This document shows, piece by piece, positions 25,601-32,144 of a stretch of 32,755 nucleotides of DNA. Within the stretch, counting starts at the first letter, position 1, and the number at the start of each line of letters is the position of its first letter. The stretch is from the NCBI GenBank assembly GCA_021204825.1, contig JAJPYR010000018.1, forward strand, positions 1 to 32,755, read 5' to 3'. The position numbers and the translations under genes were made by a program. Under the pieces are notes generated by a model. It was given only the letters and a program-made list of their open reading frames with translations, searched no databases and was not told the DNA's origin. Origin of the DNA: Clostridia bacterium (GTDB lineage Bacteria; Bacillota; Clostridia; Christensenellales; Borkfalkiaceae).

Positions 25601-28600
25601 ACGCCGTATGCATCTGACAGATCCAGTATGATGCCGTCTGTGCCCATGCTGACATATGCATCTCCGAGGTCTGTCTCCACGCCAAGGATCCCGCAGAGCC
25701 CTCCTATATCCAGCTTCCATGTACTGGAATCTGTTGCGCTGAGGATATCAAAGAATCCGCCGTCCGTGAAGAGGCCGTCCATGACGCTGGCAAAGGACTG
25801 GCTGTCCAGGAAGGATATGATTGTTGCAATTATGCTGACCGTCTCGTCTGCCGCGCTGTCATCAGCCTCAGGGTCATCCGATACCGTTGCGGATGTGCTG
25901 AAGTATCCGGTGATGACATTTACGGCTTCGCTTATGTCTGCCTTTATGCGGTACGGGCTCTCCGCTGCATCCGCTGAGTACAGGGACATGTAGAACATGC
26001 CGTCCTCGTAGCTGAACTCCAGAGTCTTTGTATATGAATCCGTATCATAGATCCTGGCGGTTATTGTGCCGGAGGCATTGGAGTTCTGCAGGCTGAAGAG
26101 GACGTCTGCGGAAAGGGCTACGGTGTTCTCATATTCGTCTGTATAATCGTACTCGAAGTATATCTCGGTTGTGCCTGTGAGAATGTCCGCCGTGGCGGTA
26201 ATGCTGTTGATCAGCACAACGAGCTTGTCCGCAGTTACGTATTTTGTGCTTGCAGGGATTGTGCCTATTGTGCCGGCGCCCACCTCCCAGTCCGGAAGAT
26301 ACAGGCTGAAGGAGTCTGACTCATATGAGATATCTATGTCTATCGTGAAAGGCTCATTATGAGACTCTGTTGTGCTGTCATGGTTCGTGGAGACATCCTT
26401 TAAAAGAACGTCCACGCCGGCAATCTTCATCTCGAACCAGCCTGCATGCTCCTCATCCGTTGCCATGCCGAAAGACAGGTCTGCAAGGAGGCTCCAGATA
26501 TCTATGCTGCCGGAATCTGTATCCGAGCTTGAGAACAGGTCTATGATTTCTGAAATGATGTCTGTTGCGGACTCCGTGGTTTCAATTGCCACGCCGAAGC
26601 CTGCAAGGATGTCATTCAGTGACTGCGCATCCTGAGTCCACTGGCTGCCCTCTGCAAGGTAATAGTTGGCTATCCCGGCTATCTTGTCATATGCGGCAAC
26701 TAAGGCGTTCTCCAGCTTCTCCAGGTCTGTTCCGGAGCCGGTTTCGAAGCTGAGCTCCAGGCCTACGCTGCCGTATGCAAGCTGCAGCGTGTTGGTGCTG
26801 CCTGTATACAGAACGTAAATGTCCTGCGTCTTTCCGCCGAGAGTGAATTCTATTTCAAGGTATACGGTAATGCCGTCCGCCCAGGATACCGTGAGGTTGT
26901 CTATGGAGACAGCCACAGTGGTGCCTTCGTACTCCACATCTATGGAGCCTGTAAGGCCTACGGACTTGCCGACTATGAGGTTCTCCAGCTCCTCCATTAT
27001 GGTTATGAAGCTTTCTGCGTCTGCATACTCTGTTGCGTCCACGGCAGTGATTTCCCCTTCGCTGTGGACTATGGAGAGCTCAAACGGGCCGTCATCCAGG
27101 TAGAAGCTGGTCTCGCCGGCTACAAAGGTCAGGGTGCCGAGGTTTACGTTCCCCACGCCGGACATCTCAAGAACCGTATCGGTGTCTATTTCAAACTTGC
27201 CCTCTTGCGTTATATAGAATGCATTGGCGAAGTCTGAGTCTGCAAGAAGACTGTACAGGAAGTCGCTGAAGCTGAAATTGCTGAACGATGAGATTATGTC
27301 CGTGATTGAGGTTGCGGCCTGCTCCGCTGCATTGTCAGATACAAGGGCGTATGCTGATGCTGTGGCAATCGAAGCCGTTGACGTGGACGATGACGAGGTT
27401 GCCTCAATGAACTCCGTTACGATGTTGATTGCCTCGCCGAGGTTTGTCTTTATCTTGAGCGGATTCATGTCCGCGGAATCCAGCGTGAGGTAAATTTCGG
27501 CGTCATTGTAATCCACGCCTATGTACTTCACAGCGGAGCCGTTGCCGAAGTCAAGGTCTATCTCAAGGTGTATGAGGGACTTTGTAAGATCCATCTGGAG
27601 CAGCAGCTCCACACTGAAGCTGTCCGTTGCATATGACAGGTCAAGCTGCGTCTCCTGTGAGAACATCATGGATACAAGGTTAAGAAGGCCGTTTATATTG
27701 TCATCCGTATCCATGTACTGTGCTTTCTGTTCAGTTGTAAGGGTTGCTACGGTCTGGTCTGAGAAGTTTACAGCTATGTCCATGTCCATTCCCCACAGGG
27801 AAAGGGTTGCGGACATGTCCCCGAGAGTTATGGTTTTTGCTCCGGTGTCCTCATCCGTGGCAATGTTGAAGGACATGTGGACAGGAATCTCAAGGCCGAG
27901 AAGGTTGATTACCGAATCCAGTGTGGCCGATGTGCCGTCTTCCGACACTACAAAGGTGCCGTCTGCAAGCTCCTCAAGCAGAGCATCCGTATCAAAGCCC
28001 GAACCGCTCCCAAGGACAGTGCTCCAAAGCCCGGCCGAGAATCCGCTGGTATCAAGGGCATTTACGTCCAGCTTTATCTTGGTCTCATCTCCGTATGCAA
28101 GGTACAGCCATAAGGGGCCGTTGTATGTGTAAGTTACATTGCCGTCGTCATCCAGTACTTCATTGCCATCATCATCCAATACCGCTTCATAGTAAATCGG
28201 ATCCGATTCCTCCTCCATGTACAGCTTGATGTTCGCTAGGTCCGCACGGATGTCCATGTCATTGATGTCCAGGTACAGAAGGCCGGATATGGGCTGGTCC
28301 TGTCCGTCCACTGCCATATCCAGTGAGAAAGTCACGGGCTCTGTAAGAACTGATCCGAATGCCTGGGCAAGGCAGTCTGATATGGAAACGCTGGCCTCAT
28401 AATCCACGTTTTGGCCTATGTAGGCAGAGAAGAAATTGTCATATGCGTCGTTGATGCAAAGGGATTCATTTCCGTATGTGTATACCGTTGTGCTGTTTGC
28501 CGTGCAGGTGGTTGCCACGGGTCCGAGCACGGTCTTGTAGACCTCGTTTACATCCAGCTCAAGGATCTGCCACTCGGAGTCAAACGTATATGTAAGGGTT

Positions 28601-29412
28601 GAATATGAGAATGTGGGGAATTCCGTAAGGCCGCCGGTTGCAACCATGTGCTGCTTGTAATAATACACGGCGGAGCGTTCCTGGTTTTCATACCCGTCAT
28701 CTGTGTTGATGTTGAGATAGAATGTCTGTGTATATGTGCCGTCCCCGTTGTCCACGGCTGGGTCAGCGTGATCTATGGTCTTCTCATTGAGCACGTATAC
28801 GGAAAATTCAGAGGGCGGGAAACCCCACTGCGTTCTGTAATCGGCTACGGAGCAGCTGCCTGCAGGAGTTGTACTGAATACTGTATCCAGGCCGCTGTAT
28901 GAGCTCTTGCCGCCGGCCGCGTTGCGCCAGACAACCCAGTCATCCGTTGCGCAGGTCTGCACGCAGCTGTTGACAAGTGAGCTTGTGGCAATTTCAGTAT
29001 TTATAGTCGCGCCGTTGTGATTCTGCTTGTATGACGTAAAGGTCTGGTTTACGCCGGCCGTGTTGTCTATGGTGCCGTTCGCCGTAGCATAATAATAGGG
29101 CTGGGACTTGAGCTTGTGGTTCATGTACCCTATGTTCTCATAGCCTTCATGCTGTGTAGGATCAGAACCGTCTGTGGGAAGCTCAAGGTCTATGGTCTGA
29201 AAGCCGTAGTCTATGATGTTGTCCGGCTTCCTGGTGAACATGATGCCGAACGTGGTTCCCAAAATGGCCACAACCAAAAGAACGCACACAATGATAATTA
29301 CATTTCTTTTCGTATGGTGCTTCTTTACAGCTTTGGCCTCAATCCCGTCCCCGGACGAAAGAACCTCGTCCAGAACCTCCTGGTCCTTCTTTTTTATTTC
29401 ATTTGAGTCCAT
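19633..29412 (-). CDS. Giant N-terminally anchored repeat protein (3259 aa), novel
   Basis: The ATG at 29412 follows GGAAGGAG. Residues 1-37 are cytoplasmic and basic (KKHHTKRN). Residues 38-59 are one TM helix (signal anchor). All the rest would lie outside the cell and is acidic and rich in Asp, Ser, Thr, Tyr and Gly. The body is made of alternating amphipathic beta-strands. A module with VGLTGSI, SIDNLTVSWADG, YVLYTGSTNTLQLAYG and then a helix such as LVAAYDKIA recurs, with LAYG near residues 437, 877, 1375 and 1867 (spacings 440, 498, 492). Ser/Asp-rich linkers fall at matching places in each module. Residues about 2780-3060 resemble Listeria-Bacteroides (Flg_new) repeats (ITVYAHWE). There is no LPXTG motif, C-terminal TM helix or catalytic motif. 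I recognise no family for the main repeat. It may be an adhesin or envelope protein. Confidence 0.9.
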   Translation of the reverse strand: MDSNEIKKKDQEVLDEVLSSGDGIEAKAVKKHHTKRNVIIIVCVLLVVAILGTTFGIMFTRKPDNIIDYGFQTIDLELPTDGSDPTQHEGYENIGYMNHKLKSQPYYYATANGTIDNTAGVNQTFTSYKQNHNGATINTEIATSSLVNSCVQTCATDDWVVWRNAAGGKSSYSGLDTVFSTTPAGSCSVADYRTQWGFPPSEFSVYVLNEKTIDHADPAVDNGDGTYTQTFYLNINTDDGYENQERSAVYYYKQHMVATGGLTEFPTFSYSTLTYTFDSEWQILELDVNEVYKTVLGPVATTCTANSTTVYTYGNESLCINDAYDNFFSAYIGQNVDYEASVSISDCLAQAFGSVLTEPVTFSLDMAVDGQDQPISGLLYLDINDMDIRADLANIKLYMEEESDPIYYEAVLDDDGNEVLDDDGNVTYTYNGPLWLYLAYGDETKIKLDVNALDTSGFSAGLWSTVLGSGSGFDTDALLEELADGTFVVSEDGTSATLDSVINLLGLEIPVHMSFNIATDEDTGAKTITLGDMSATLSLWGMDMDIAVNFSDQTVATLTTEQKAQYMDTDDNINGLLNLVSMMFSQETQLDLSYATDSFSVELLLQMDLTKSLIHLEIDLDFGNGSAVKYIGVDYNDAEIYLTLDSADMNPLKIKTNLGEAINIVTEFIEATSSSSTSTASIATASAYALVSDNAAEQAATSITDIISSFSNFSFSDFLYSLLADSDFANAFYITQEGKFEIDTDTVLEMSGVGNVNLGTLTFVAGETSFYLDDGPFELSIVHSEGEITAVDATEYADAESFITIMEELENLIVGKSVGLTGSIDVEYEGTTVAVSIDNLTVSWADGITVYLEIEFTLGGKTQDIYVLYTGSTNTLQLAYGSVGLELSFETGSGTDLEKLENALVAAYDKIAGIANYYLAEGSQWTQDAQSLNDILAGFGVAIETTESATDIISEIIDLFSSSDTDSGSIDIWSLLADLSFGMATDEEHAGWFEMKIAGVDVLLKDVSTNHDSTTESHNEPFTIDIDISYESDSFSLYLPDWEVGAGTIGTIPASTKYVTADKLVVLINSITATADILTGTTEIYFEYDYTDEYENTVALSADVLFSLQNSNASGTITARIYDTDSYTKTLEFSYEDGMFYMSLYSADAAESPYRIKADISEAVNVITGYFSTSATVSDDPEADDSAADETVSIIATIISFLDSQSFASVMDGLFTDGGFFDILSATDSSTWKLDIGGLCGILGVETDLGDAYVSMGTDGIILDLSDAYGVSLSISGTEKSVTVNKDSYTDAYDLIDLLNGIQEIIDAQSVGLTGSIVVSDVVTEGDTSSIDVSIDNLTVSWADGISVYMAASFCLNNETQNIYVLYTGSTNTLQLAYGEVGLELNFDSGDSSDLAKLEASLVAAYDKIAEIANFYLDAGSQWPSDAQSLQDVLTGFGVAINLSGSLTDIISDIINLFSGSDTDTDSSAAGNATENTSNSVMDIFSDMYIGAGADGGLELQIAGVTVDLQDITTAPDGAFTFEVNLSYASDSISLDLNNWDITTGSVGTMPSGAEYVTADDLAALIDCITATADILTGTTEIDISYDYGDDVSVEATILFSLENSDASGTITATFYNDSATTKTIGFYYADGTFYLSLYSADNSAAPYLAKGSVSDAITLIESFFSSDDTDADDGAGEAAEATASVIATIVSILDNETLASVMGKLFGDGDFFEIFSTDNQTGTFKIDIAAICELFGVDESTLESLGNVTFTMDGEGISAELSGYGVSMDIIKSESAVAAAPTGDYADAEDLIELIDGIMDIVDAQSVSLSGTIAVDVSGTTIFLDIQESTIDWSNGINVYVHTYIGVNDTVQELYLSYESNDQTLMLAYGTVGIKLSLKSGSDDIQAIKDALADADSRLTALIQGLFTNGYFDDAQSLSDILDTIQQSELYTELLDLLSDLFSSSDSDDSGTSDESSSSSFSFTAADIIDMVSKASMGAGTNGGFGLSLESLSIGSVDLSNLSLEIVDVSKDHDNQFNLSVSLGGSISGVDIALSDITAKVGDSGYQMPSATDVNYLTGTEFGYMIDYLVSAAELISEHSITVEISGTQYDYNPEYTDYRNVKYNISATFAIEWGTDEAAEADPDDTNETDTDEAAANPFYMYASVVMEAPNPDDDSYVIGLYIMDRNYDGTTDGDLDIYLSISNKETTSKDYSPLMFYVPGSEIMSLVSMGLAACDLGSLTISNETLQAILSAVAEYVQDLMDNYLSATTQAQFASLGSWIFSMIADGGLQGLIDNLLGATSTDDTEDSEYALTVADIEYESGAAAFSLTDPYIKALTITDTQFQLVLNALSMYGEDATEGDLTVTVTRDNNKNLASASISNVYYNDMESMMALSMDFTKSVTRVTDLESGDEGYVDFSAYWDWSGLDAMVEMLVNSVMSTSGEEGCTDYSLANNFYFAGSMTVDLMSIYSLTLNIDGLSLNISDDFSSFSLDAQISYSQNTLVFKADTTLNLSIRNDMVYMRRTASGSSEYRIMSMTAFVDDIINQLEWMLNLRSLVANIITSVVNSISGSGSDPVDMSGYDYGALVAGYLDKYTYSVDGSGANNWYLKLNGDTISGLAGMSLSDLTATFISDADDATAWSSLLVTGSISGVVELDVTLDYIMPGDVDTFEIPDTLYDIGIYEGLTWDDILGGTTFDEICGNIDWDQMTSDLGTTYLDYTGSGNLRVGLAEFYFSDEDQATTFLGSQYVLYNSSKQNIYTILDYPDISEYDREDEDLKAVWTSTSFDTTNNIITITATREITYTVTVMGCEYGDETSQNVIQHVYESTYLAKDADTLVQATDGNWYMISYYADADGNNLNLSAGLDSSGNECYILPVTEDITVYAHWEQAYGVTFIDSEECTEETLYYYAGTTLTEDNMLAIPVRRGYTVTWQTEDGDTSYDVAASGNKPFYAVYTINHYNITFASELEVAETSQNNGSQFVYNEDTGYYEYTISLEYGTELSLSNEELVTQLAIVNGWTYGGKSYGDGATVTVVDDDMTFYVDFEYKTITVHYYYNTDSKYNMTVITGSDGNYTLLDPGWEMYSYDGDAATKLINPYIFLGWAYEVVDENGYTTWDTITDVSDLVLVGETSLSVYAIIIEIPELTLTATKSSSGGFLGIGVTYTYSGTLTATEVKLVGYFANIGILSYDTESIDIEYYYNNDGNLIGNGNSLGAGTTIECSTDDEGKTILTDSFSFSESNSKSDVLAWFTVNYTITIGSNISISDSCTSTIAAAV

Positions 29413-29629
29413 GCAATGTACTCCTTCCCGCCGAATGGATTATCCATGTTTCAGGCAGCATCCCTGAAGGATCAACTGTCTCTGCGGCTGCCATTTCTGC
29501 GGCAGCTTCCGCTGCCTCTGCAGCTCTTTCCACTATTGCAAATTCCGGCTCTTTGACAGATTCCCCGGATGCAGAAACATCCGTGCTCACTTCTGTGGTC
29601 TCGGATGAGGCTTCATTGTCTTCCGTCAT
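29399..29629 (-). CDS. Small acidic Ala/Glu-rich protein overlapping the giant gene start (76 aa)
   Basis: It starts MTEDNEASSETTEV at 29629, with AGGAT about 7 nt upstream; an in-frame ATG at 29725 lacks a site. It ends 14 nt inside the giant gene, in a different frame, so translation could be coupled. It is Ser/Thr/Glu-rich at the start, then an Ala-Glu helix (RAAEAAEAAAEMAAAE), then a short hydrophobic, Trp-containing end. There is no TM helix and no recognised family. Alternatives are a leader ORF that tunes translation of the giant protein, or the remnant of an earlier, longer N-terminus. Confidence 0.5.
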   Translation of the reverse strand: MTEDNEASSETTEVSTDVSASGESVKEPEFAIVERAAEAAEAAAEMAAAETVDPSGMLPETWIIHSAGRSTLHGLK

Positions 29630-29861
29630 ACCGTTATCCTGTTCAGCACAGAATACACTTAAGCGGTGTTTGCAGTTTGCCTCACAAGTCACCGGCAAAG
29701 CATTCCGGACAGAATGGGCCCGCATCTTGATTTCAAAGGCTCTGATATGTATCCACGGACTGCGGAGCAGTCCATGTCCAAGGATACCCTTTGGCTAATG
29801 ATTCATTAATAAGGCGCATAATGCCCCATTGGGGGCAGCTTAATGCAAGTTTAGTGTTTTC
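29630..29861 (-). other. 5' leader of the giant-gene transcript
   Basis: About 230 nt of RNA precede the small ORF (about 440 nt precede the giant ORF). Two strong hairpins are visible: TGCCCC-CAAT-GGGGCA (29822-29837) and GGACTGC-TCC-GCAGTCC (29757-29773). Neither has a U-tract and I could not match them to a known riboswitch class. Confidence 0.5.
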
Positions 29862-29890
29862 AGTATAGGAATTTTAAGGCAGATTGTCAA
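29862..29890 (-). promoter_or_regulatory. Promoter of the giant-protein transcription unit
   Basis: On the minus strand consensus TTGACA (29885-29890), a 17-nt spacer and TATACT (29862-29867). The flanks are AT-rich. This is among the strongest promoter matches in the window. Confidence 0.85.
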
Positions 29891-30164
29891 CTTTGTAATA
29901 TAAAAATATGACAAAATCTAATAAATTTCACACAACTATAACAAATTCATTTTGTCCTCCGGCTTAGTTTTATGGAGAATATAATTCCAAAAGCGGCATT
30001 TTTCAGGGATTGTCCCAAGTCCCGGATTTGTCATATTCCTGGCTGATAAGCATGTCATGTAATGCCTCGCGGCTTTGAAGCACTCCCTGAAGGTTTATAT
30101 GAGGCACACGGAGCGTGCTGCATTGGCACGCTGCTTTGGCACTGCAAGCGCGGGGCCGTTTTAA
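29891..30164. other. Intergenic region between divergent promoters
   Basis: About 275 nt without a supported gene. It is AT-rich near 29900-29990, then GC-richer, with a perfect hairpin AGCGTGC-N7-GCACGCT (30112-30132) upstream of the ilvA promoter that could be an operator. A 65-codon minus-strand frame (30003-30200) has no ribosome binding site and covers the ilvA promoter. Confidence 0.5.
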
Positions 30165-30193
30165 TTGACATCTCAAGGGATTGCCATTATACT
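30165..30193 (+). promoter_or_regulatory. ilvA promoter
   Basis: Consensus TTGACA (30165-30170), a 17-nt spacer and TATACT (30188-30193). Transcription would start near 30200, which excludes coding starts further upstream. Confidence 0.85.
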
Positions 30194-30222
30194 TGTACAC
30201 AGATTATATGAGAGGCAGCAAG

Positions 30223-31434
30223 ATGCTCACACTGGACAAGATATATCATGCGCAGTTCGTTTTGAGGGACGCCATACGCGAGACGGACATAATACATTCC
30301 CCCTCCCTTTCAGAGCAGACGGGATGCAACGTGTACCTCAAAACCGAGAACCTGCAGGTAACAGGCTCTTTCAAAGTCCGCGGCGCATATTACAAGATTT
30401 CCCAGCTCACGGAAGCCGAAAAGGCCAAGGGAGTCATTGCCTGCTCTGCAGGAAACCATGCGCAGGGCGTGGCCCTGGCTTCACAGAAGTTCGGCATAGA
30501 CGCCAAAATATGCATGCCGGACGGGGCCCCTATATCCAAGGTTGAGGCCACGAAGCATTACGGAGCCGAGGTCATCCTGGTGCCCGGAGTGTATGATGAC
30601 GCCCATAACGAGGCCGAGAGGCTCCGCGGGGAGTACGGCTACACCTTCATCCATCCCTTCGATGACGAGTACGTCATAGCAGGCCAGGGGACCATTGGCC
30701 TTGAGATCCTGAACGAGCTTCCCAATGTGGACGCTGTCTTTGTGCCCATCGGCGGCGGCGGGCTTATCTCCGGCGTGGCATACGCCATAAAGAGCCTCAA
30801 GCCCTCCATCAAGGTGTACGGCGTGCAGGCCGCGGGCGCTCCCTGCATGGCCAATGCCTTAGCTAAGAACAAGCTGGAGGCTTTGCCCTCCGTGAACACC
30901 ATAGCAGACGGAATTGCCGTGAAGGAACCGGGTCCCCTTACCTTTGACTTCTGCTCCAGGTATGTGGACGGTGTTGTGACCGTAACGGATGAACAGATCT
31001 CCGCTGCCATTCTGGCGCTTATAGAGAAGCAGAAGATGATAGCCGAAGGCGCAGGCGCAGTGTCGCTTGCAGCCGTCATGTACAACAAAGTCCCGGATCT
31101 TCAGGGCAAGAACGTATGCTGTCTGATTTCAGGAGGCAACATAGACGTTACCATCCTCTCCAGGGTCATTAACCGCGGGCTTCTTATGTCCGGCAGAACA
31201 TGCGACCTCACCATAGAGCTTGTGGACCGCCCCGGCCAGCTTGTGGAGGTTTCCCAGATAATAGCGGCCTGCGGCGGAAACGTGACCGGTGTCCTTCATG
31301 AGCGCTCCAACGAGGGAACGGACATCAACGGATGCTACCTCAAGATGGATATAGAAACCAGGAACTTTGAGCACATCAACGAGATAAAGACCAGGCTCCG
31401 CGAAGCAGGCTTCAAGCTCATATCCCGCAATTGA
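30223..31434 (+). CDS. ilvA: Threonine dehydratase (ammonia-lyase) with C-terminal ACT domain
   Basis: A PLP enzyme that converts threonine to 2-oxobutyrate and ammonia, the entry to isoleucine synthesis or a catabolic route. The start MLTLDKIYHA at 30223 has AGAGG 7 nt upstream and lies after the predicted transcription start. Key features are Lys51 in TGSFKVRGA (Schiff base), SAGNHAQG (75-82) and the phosphate-binding GGGG (177-180). From about residue 325 there is an ACT domain (LTIELVDRPGQLVEVSQI), the compact one-ACT architecture of about 400 residues. It is followed by ridA on the same strand. The gene name is by family; whether it is biosynthetic or catabolic depends on effector response and cannot be read here. 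Confidence 0.95.
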   Translation: MLTLDKIYHAQFVLRDAIRETDIIHSPSLSEQTGCNVYLKTENLQVTGSFKVRGAYYKISQLTEAEKAKGVIACSAGNHAQGVALASQKFGIDAKICMPDGAPISKVEATKHYGAEVILVPGVYDDAHNEAERLRGEYGYTFIHPFDDEYVIAGQGTIGLEILNELPNVDAVFVPIGGGGLISGVAYAIKSLKPSIKVYGVQAAGAPCMANALAKNKLEALPSVNTIADGIAVKEPGPLTFDFCSRYVDGVVTVTDEQISAAILALIEKQKMIAEGAGAVSLAAVMYNKVPDLQGKNVCCLISGGNIDVTILSRVINRGLLMSGRTCDLTIELVDRPGQLVEVSQIIAACGGNVTGVLHERSNEGTDINGCYLKMDIETRNFEHINEIKTRLREAGFKLISRN

Positions 31435-31436
31435 AA

Positions 31437-31459
31437 CATGCCCCCTTCTGCGGGGCATG
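31437..31459 (+). other. Hairpin between ilvA and ridA
   Basis: CATGCCCC (31437-31444) pairs perfectly with GGGGCATG (31452-31459) around a 7-nt loop, starting 2 nt after the ilvA stop. No T-run follows, so it is more likely an mRNA 3'-end stabiliser or processing structure than a terminator. ridA may still be cotranscribed. Confidence 0.5.
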
Positions 31460-31578
31460 AATGTGTACATATATGCCCGTATCCCGCTCCTGCGGACCTT
31501 TATCCGGCCTCTTGGGAAGATGTGGATGCGGATGAATGAGAATACATAGCCCTCAAGGGGCTGTACAGGAGGCACGGC

Positions 31579-31950
31579 ATGAAATACGTTGCAACAGACA
31601 AAGCACCGGCGGCAATCGGCCCTTACTCACAGGCCACTATAGCGGGCAGCCTGGTCTTTACATCCGGCCAGATACCCGTAAACCCTGCCACAGGGAACAT
31701 AGAAGCCAAGGACATTGCAGGACAGACAGAGCAGGTCTGCAAAAACATTGCAGCCCTCCTGGATGCTGCGGGAAGCAGCATCGGGAAGGTTGTAAAGACG
31801 GTGTGCTTCCTTTCGGACATAAAGGACTTCGGGGCGTTCAACGCCGTGTATGAGACTTACTTTACCTCCAGGCCTGCCCGCTCCTGTGTGGCAGTGAAGG
31901 ACATTCCCAAGGGATGCCTTGTGGAGATTGAGACCATTGCGGAGCTGTGA
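31579..31950 (+). CDS. ridA: RidA family reactive enamine/imine deaminase (123 aa)
   Basis: It hydrolyses the reactive 2-aminoacrylate and 2-aminocrotonate enamine/imine intermediates released by PLP dehydratases such as IlvA, which protects other PLP enzymes. The length (123 aa) and the motifs GPYSQA, FTSGQIP, RPARSCVAV with the substrate Arg101, and VEIETIA near the C-terminus are typical of the RidA (YjgF) subgroup. AGGAGG lies 6 nt before the ATG. It lies 145 nt after ilvA on the same strand; the product-substrate link makes the pairing functionally sensible. No U-rich terminator was found after it. Confidence 0.96.
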   Translation: MKYVATDKAPAAIGPYSQATIAGSLVFTSGQIPVNPATGNIEAKDIAGQTEQVCKNIAALLDAAGSSIGKVVKTVCFLSDIKDFGAFNAVYETYFTSRPARSCVAVKDIPKGCLVEIETIAEL

Positions 31951-32087
31951 CTGCAGCAGGCAGCAACAGTGCTTTGGACATGTTCATATGAAATGCAGAG
32001 CCTTAGGACAGACCGCTGCATTGCCGCTGCGTTTCGCTGAAGGGTGAGCATGTTATGTGAAATTTTACGACACTTAAGCTTTTTATA

Positions 32088-32116
32088 TTTACTATTTTCA
32101 TGAAATAAGTTATAGT
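32088..32116 (+). promoter_or_regulatory. degV-family gene promoter
   Basis: TTTACT (32088-32093), a 17-nt spacer and TATAGT (32111-32116) in an AT-rich stretch, about 29 nt before the ATG. Confidence 0.6.
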
Positions 32117-32144
32117 GTCAGTATCCTACCGAAGGAGTGTTTAT

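Noticed and set aside
19633..29412. Giant gene as a non-ribosomal peptide or polyketide synthase
   Set aside because: No condensation, adenylation, ketosynthase or carrier-protein motifs; the composition is acidic, secreted and beta-rich.
29630..29861. Cyclic-di-GMP riboswitch in the giant-gene leader
   Set aside because: Surface proteins often have one, but the conserved GEMM core motifs are absent; only simple hairpins are visible.
30003..30200. 65-codon minus-strand frame
   Set aside because: No ribosome binding site; it covers the consensus ilvA promoter.
29891..30222. T-box or amino-acid riboswitch upstream of ilvA
   Set aside because: The promoter leaves a leader of only about 20 nt, and no T-box sequence was found upstream.
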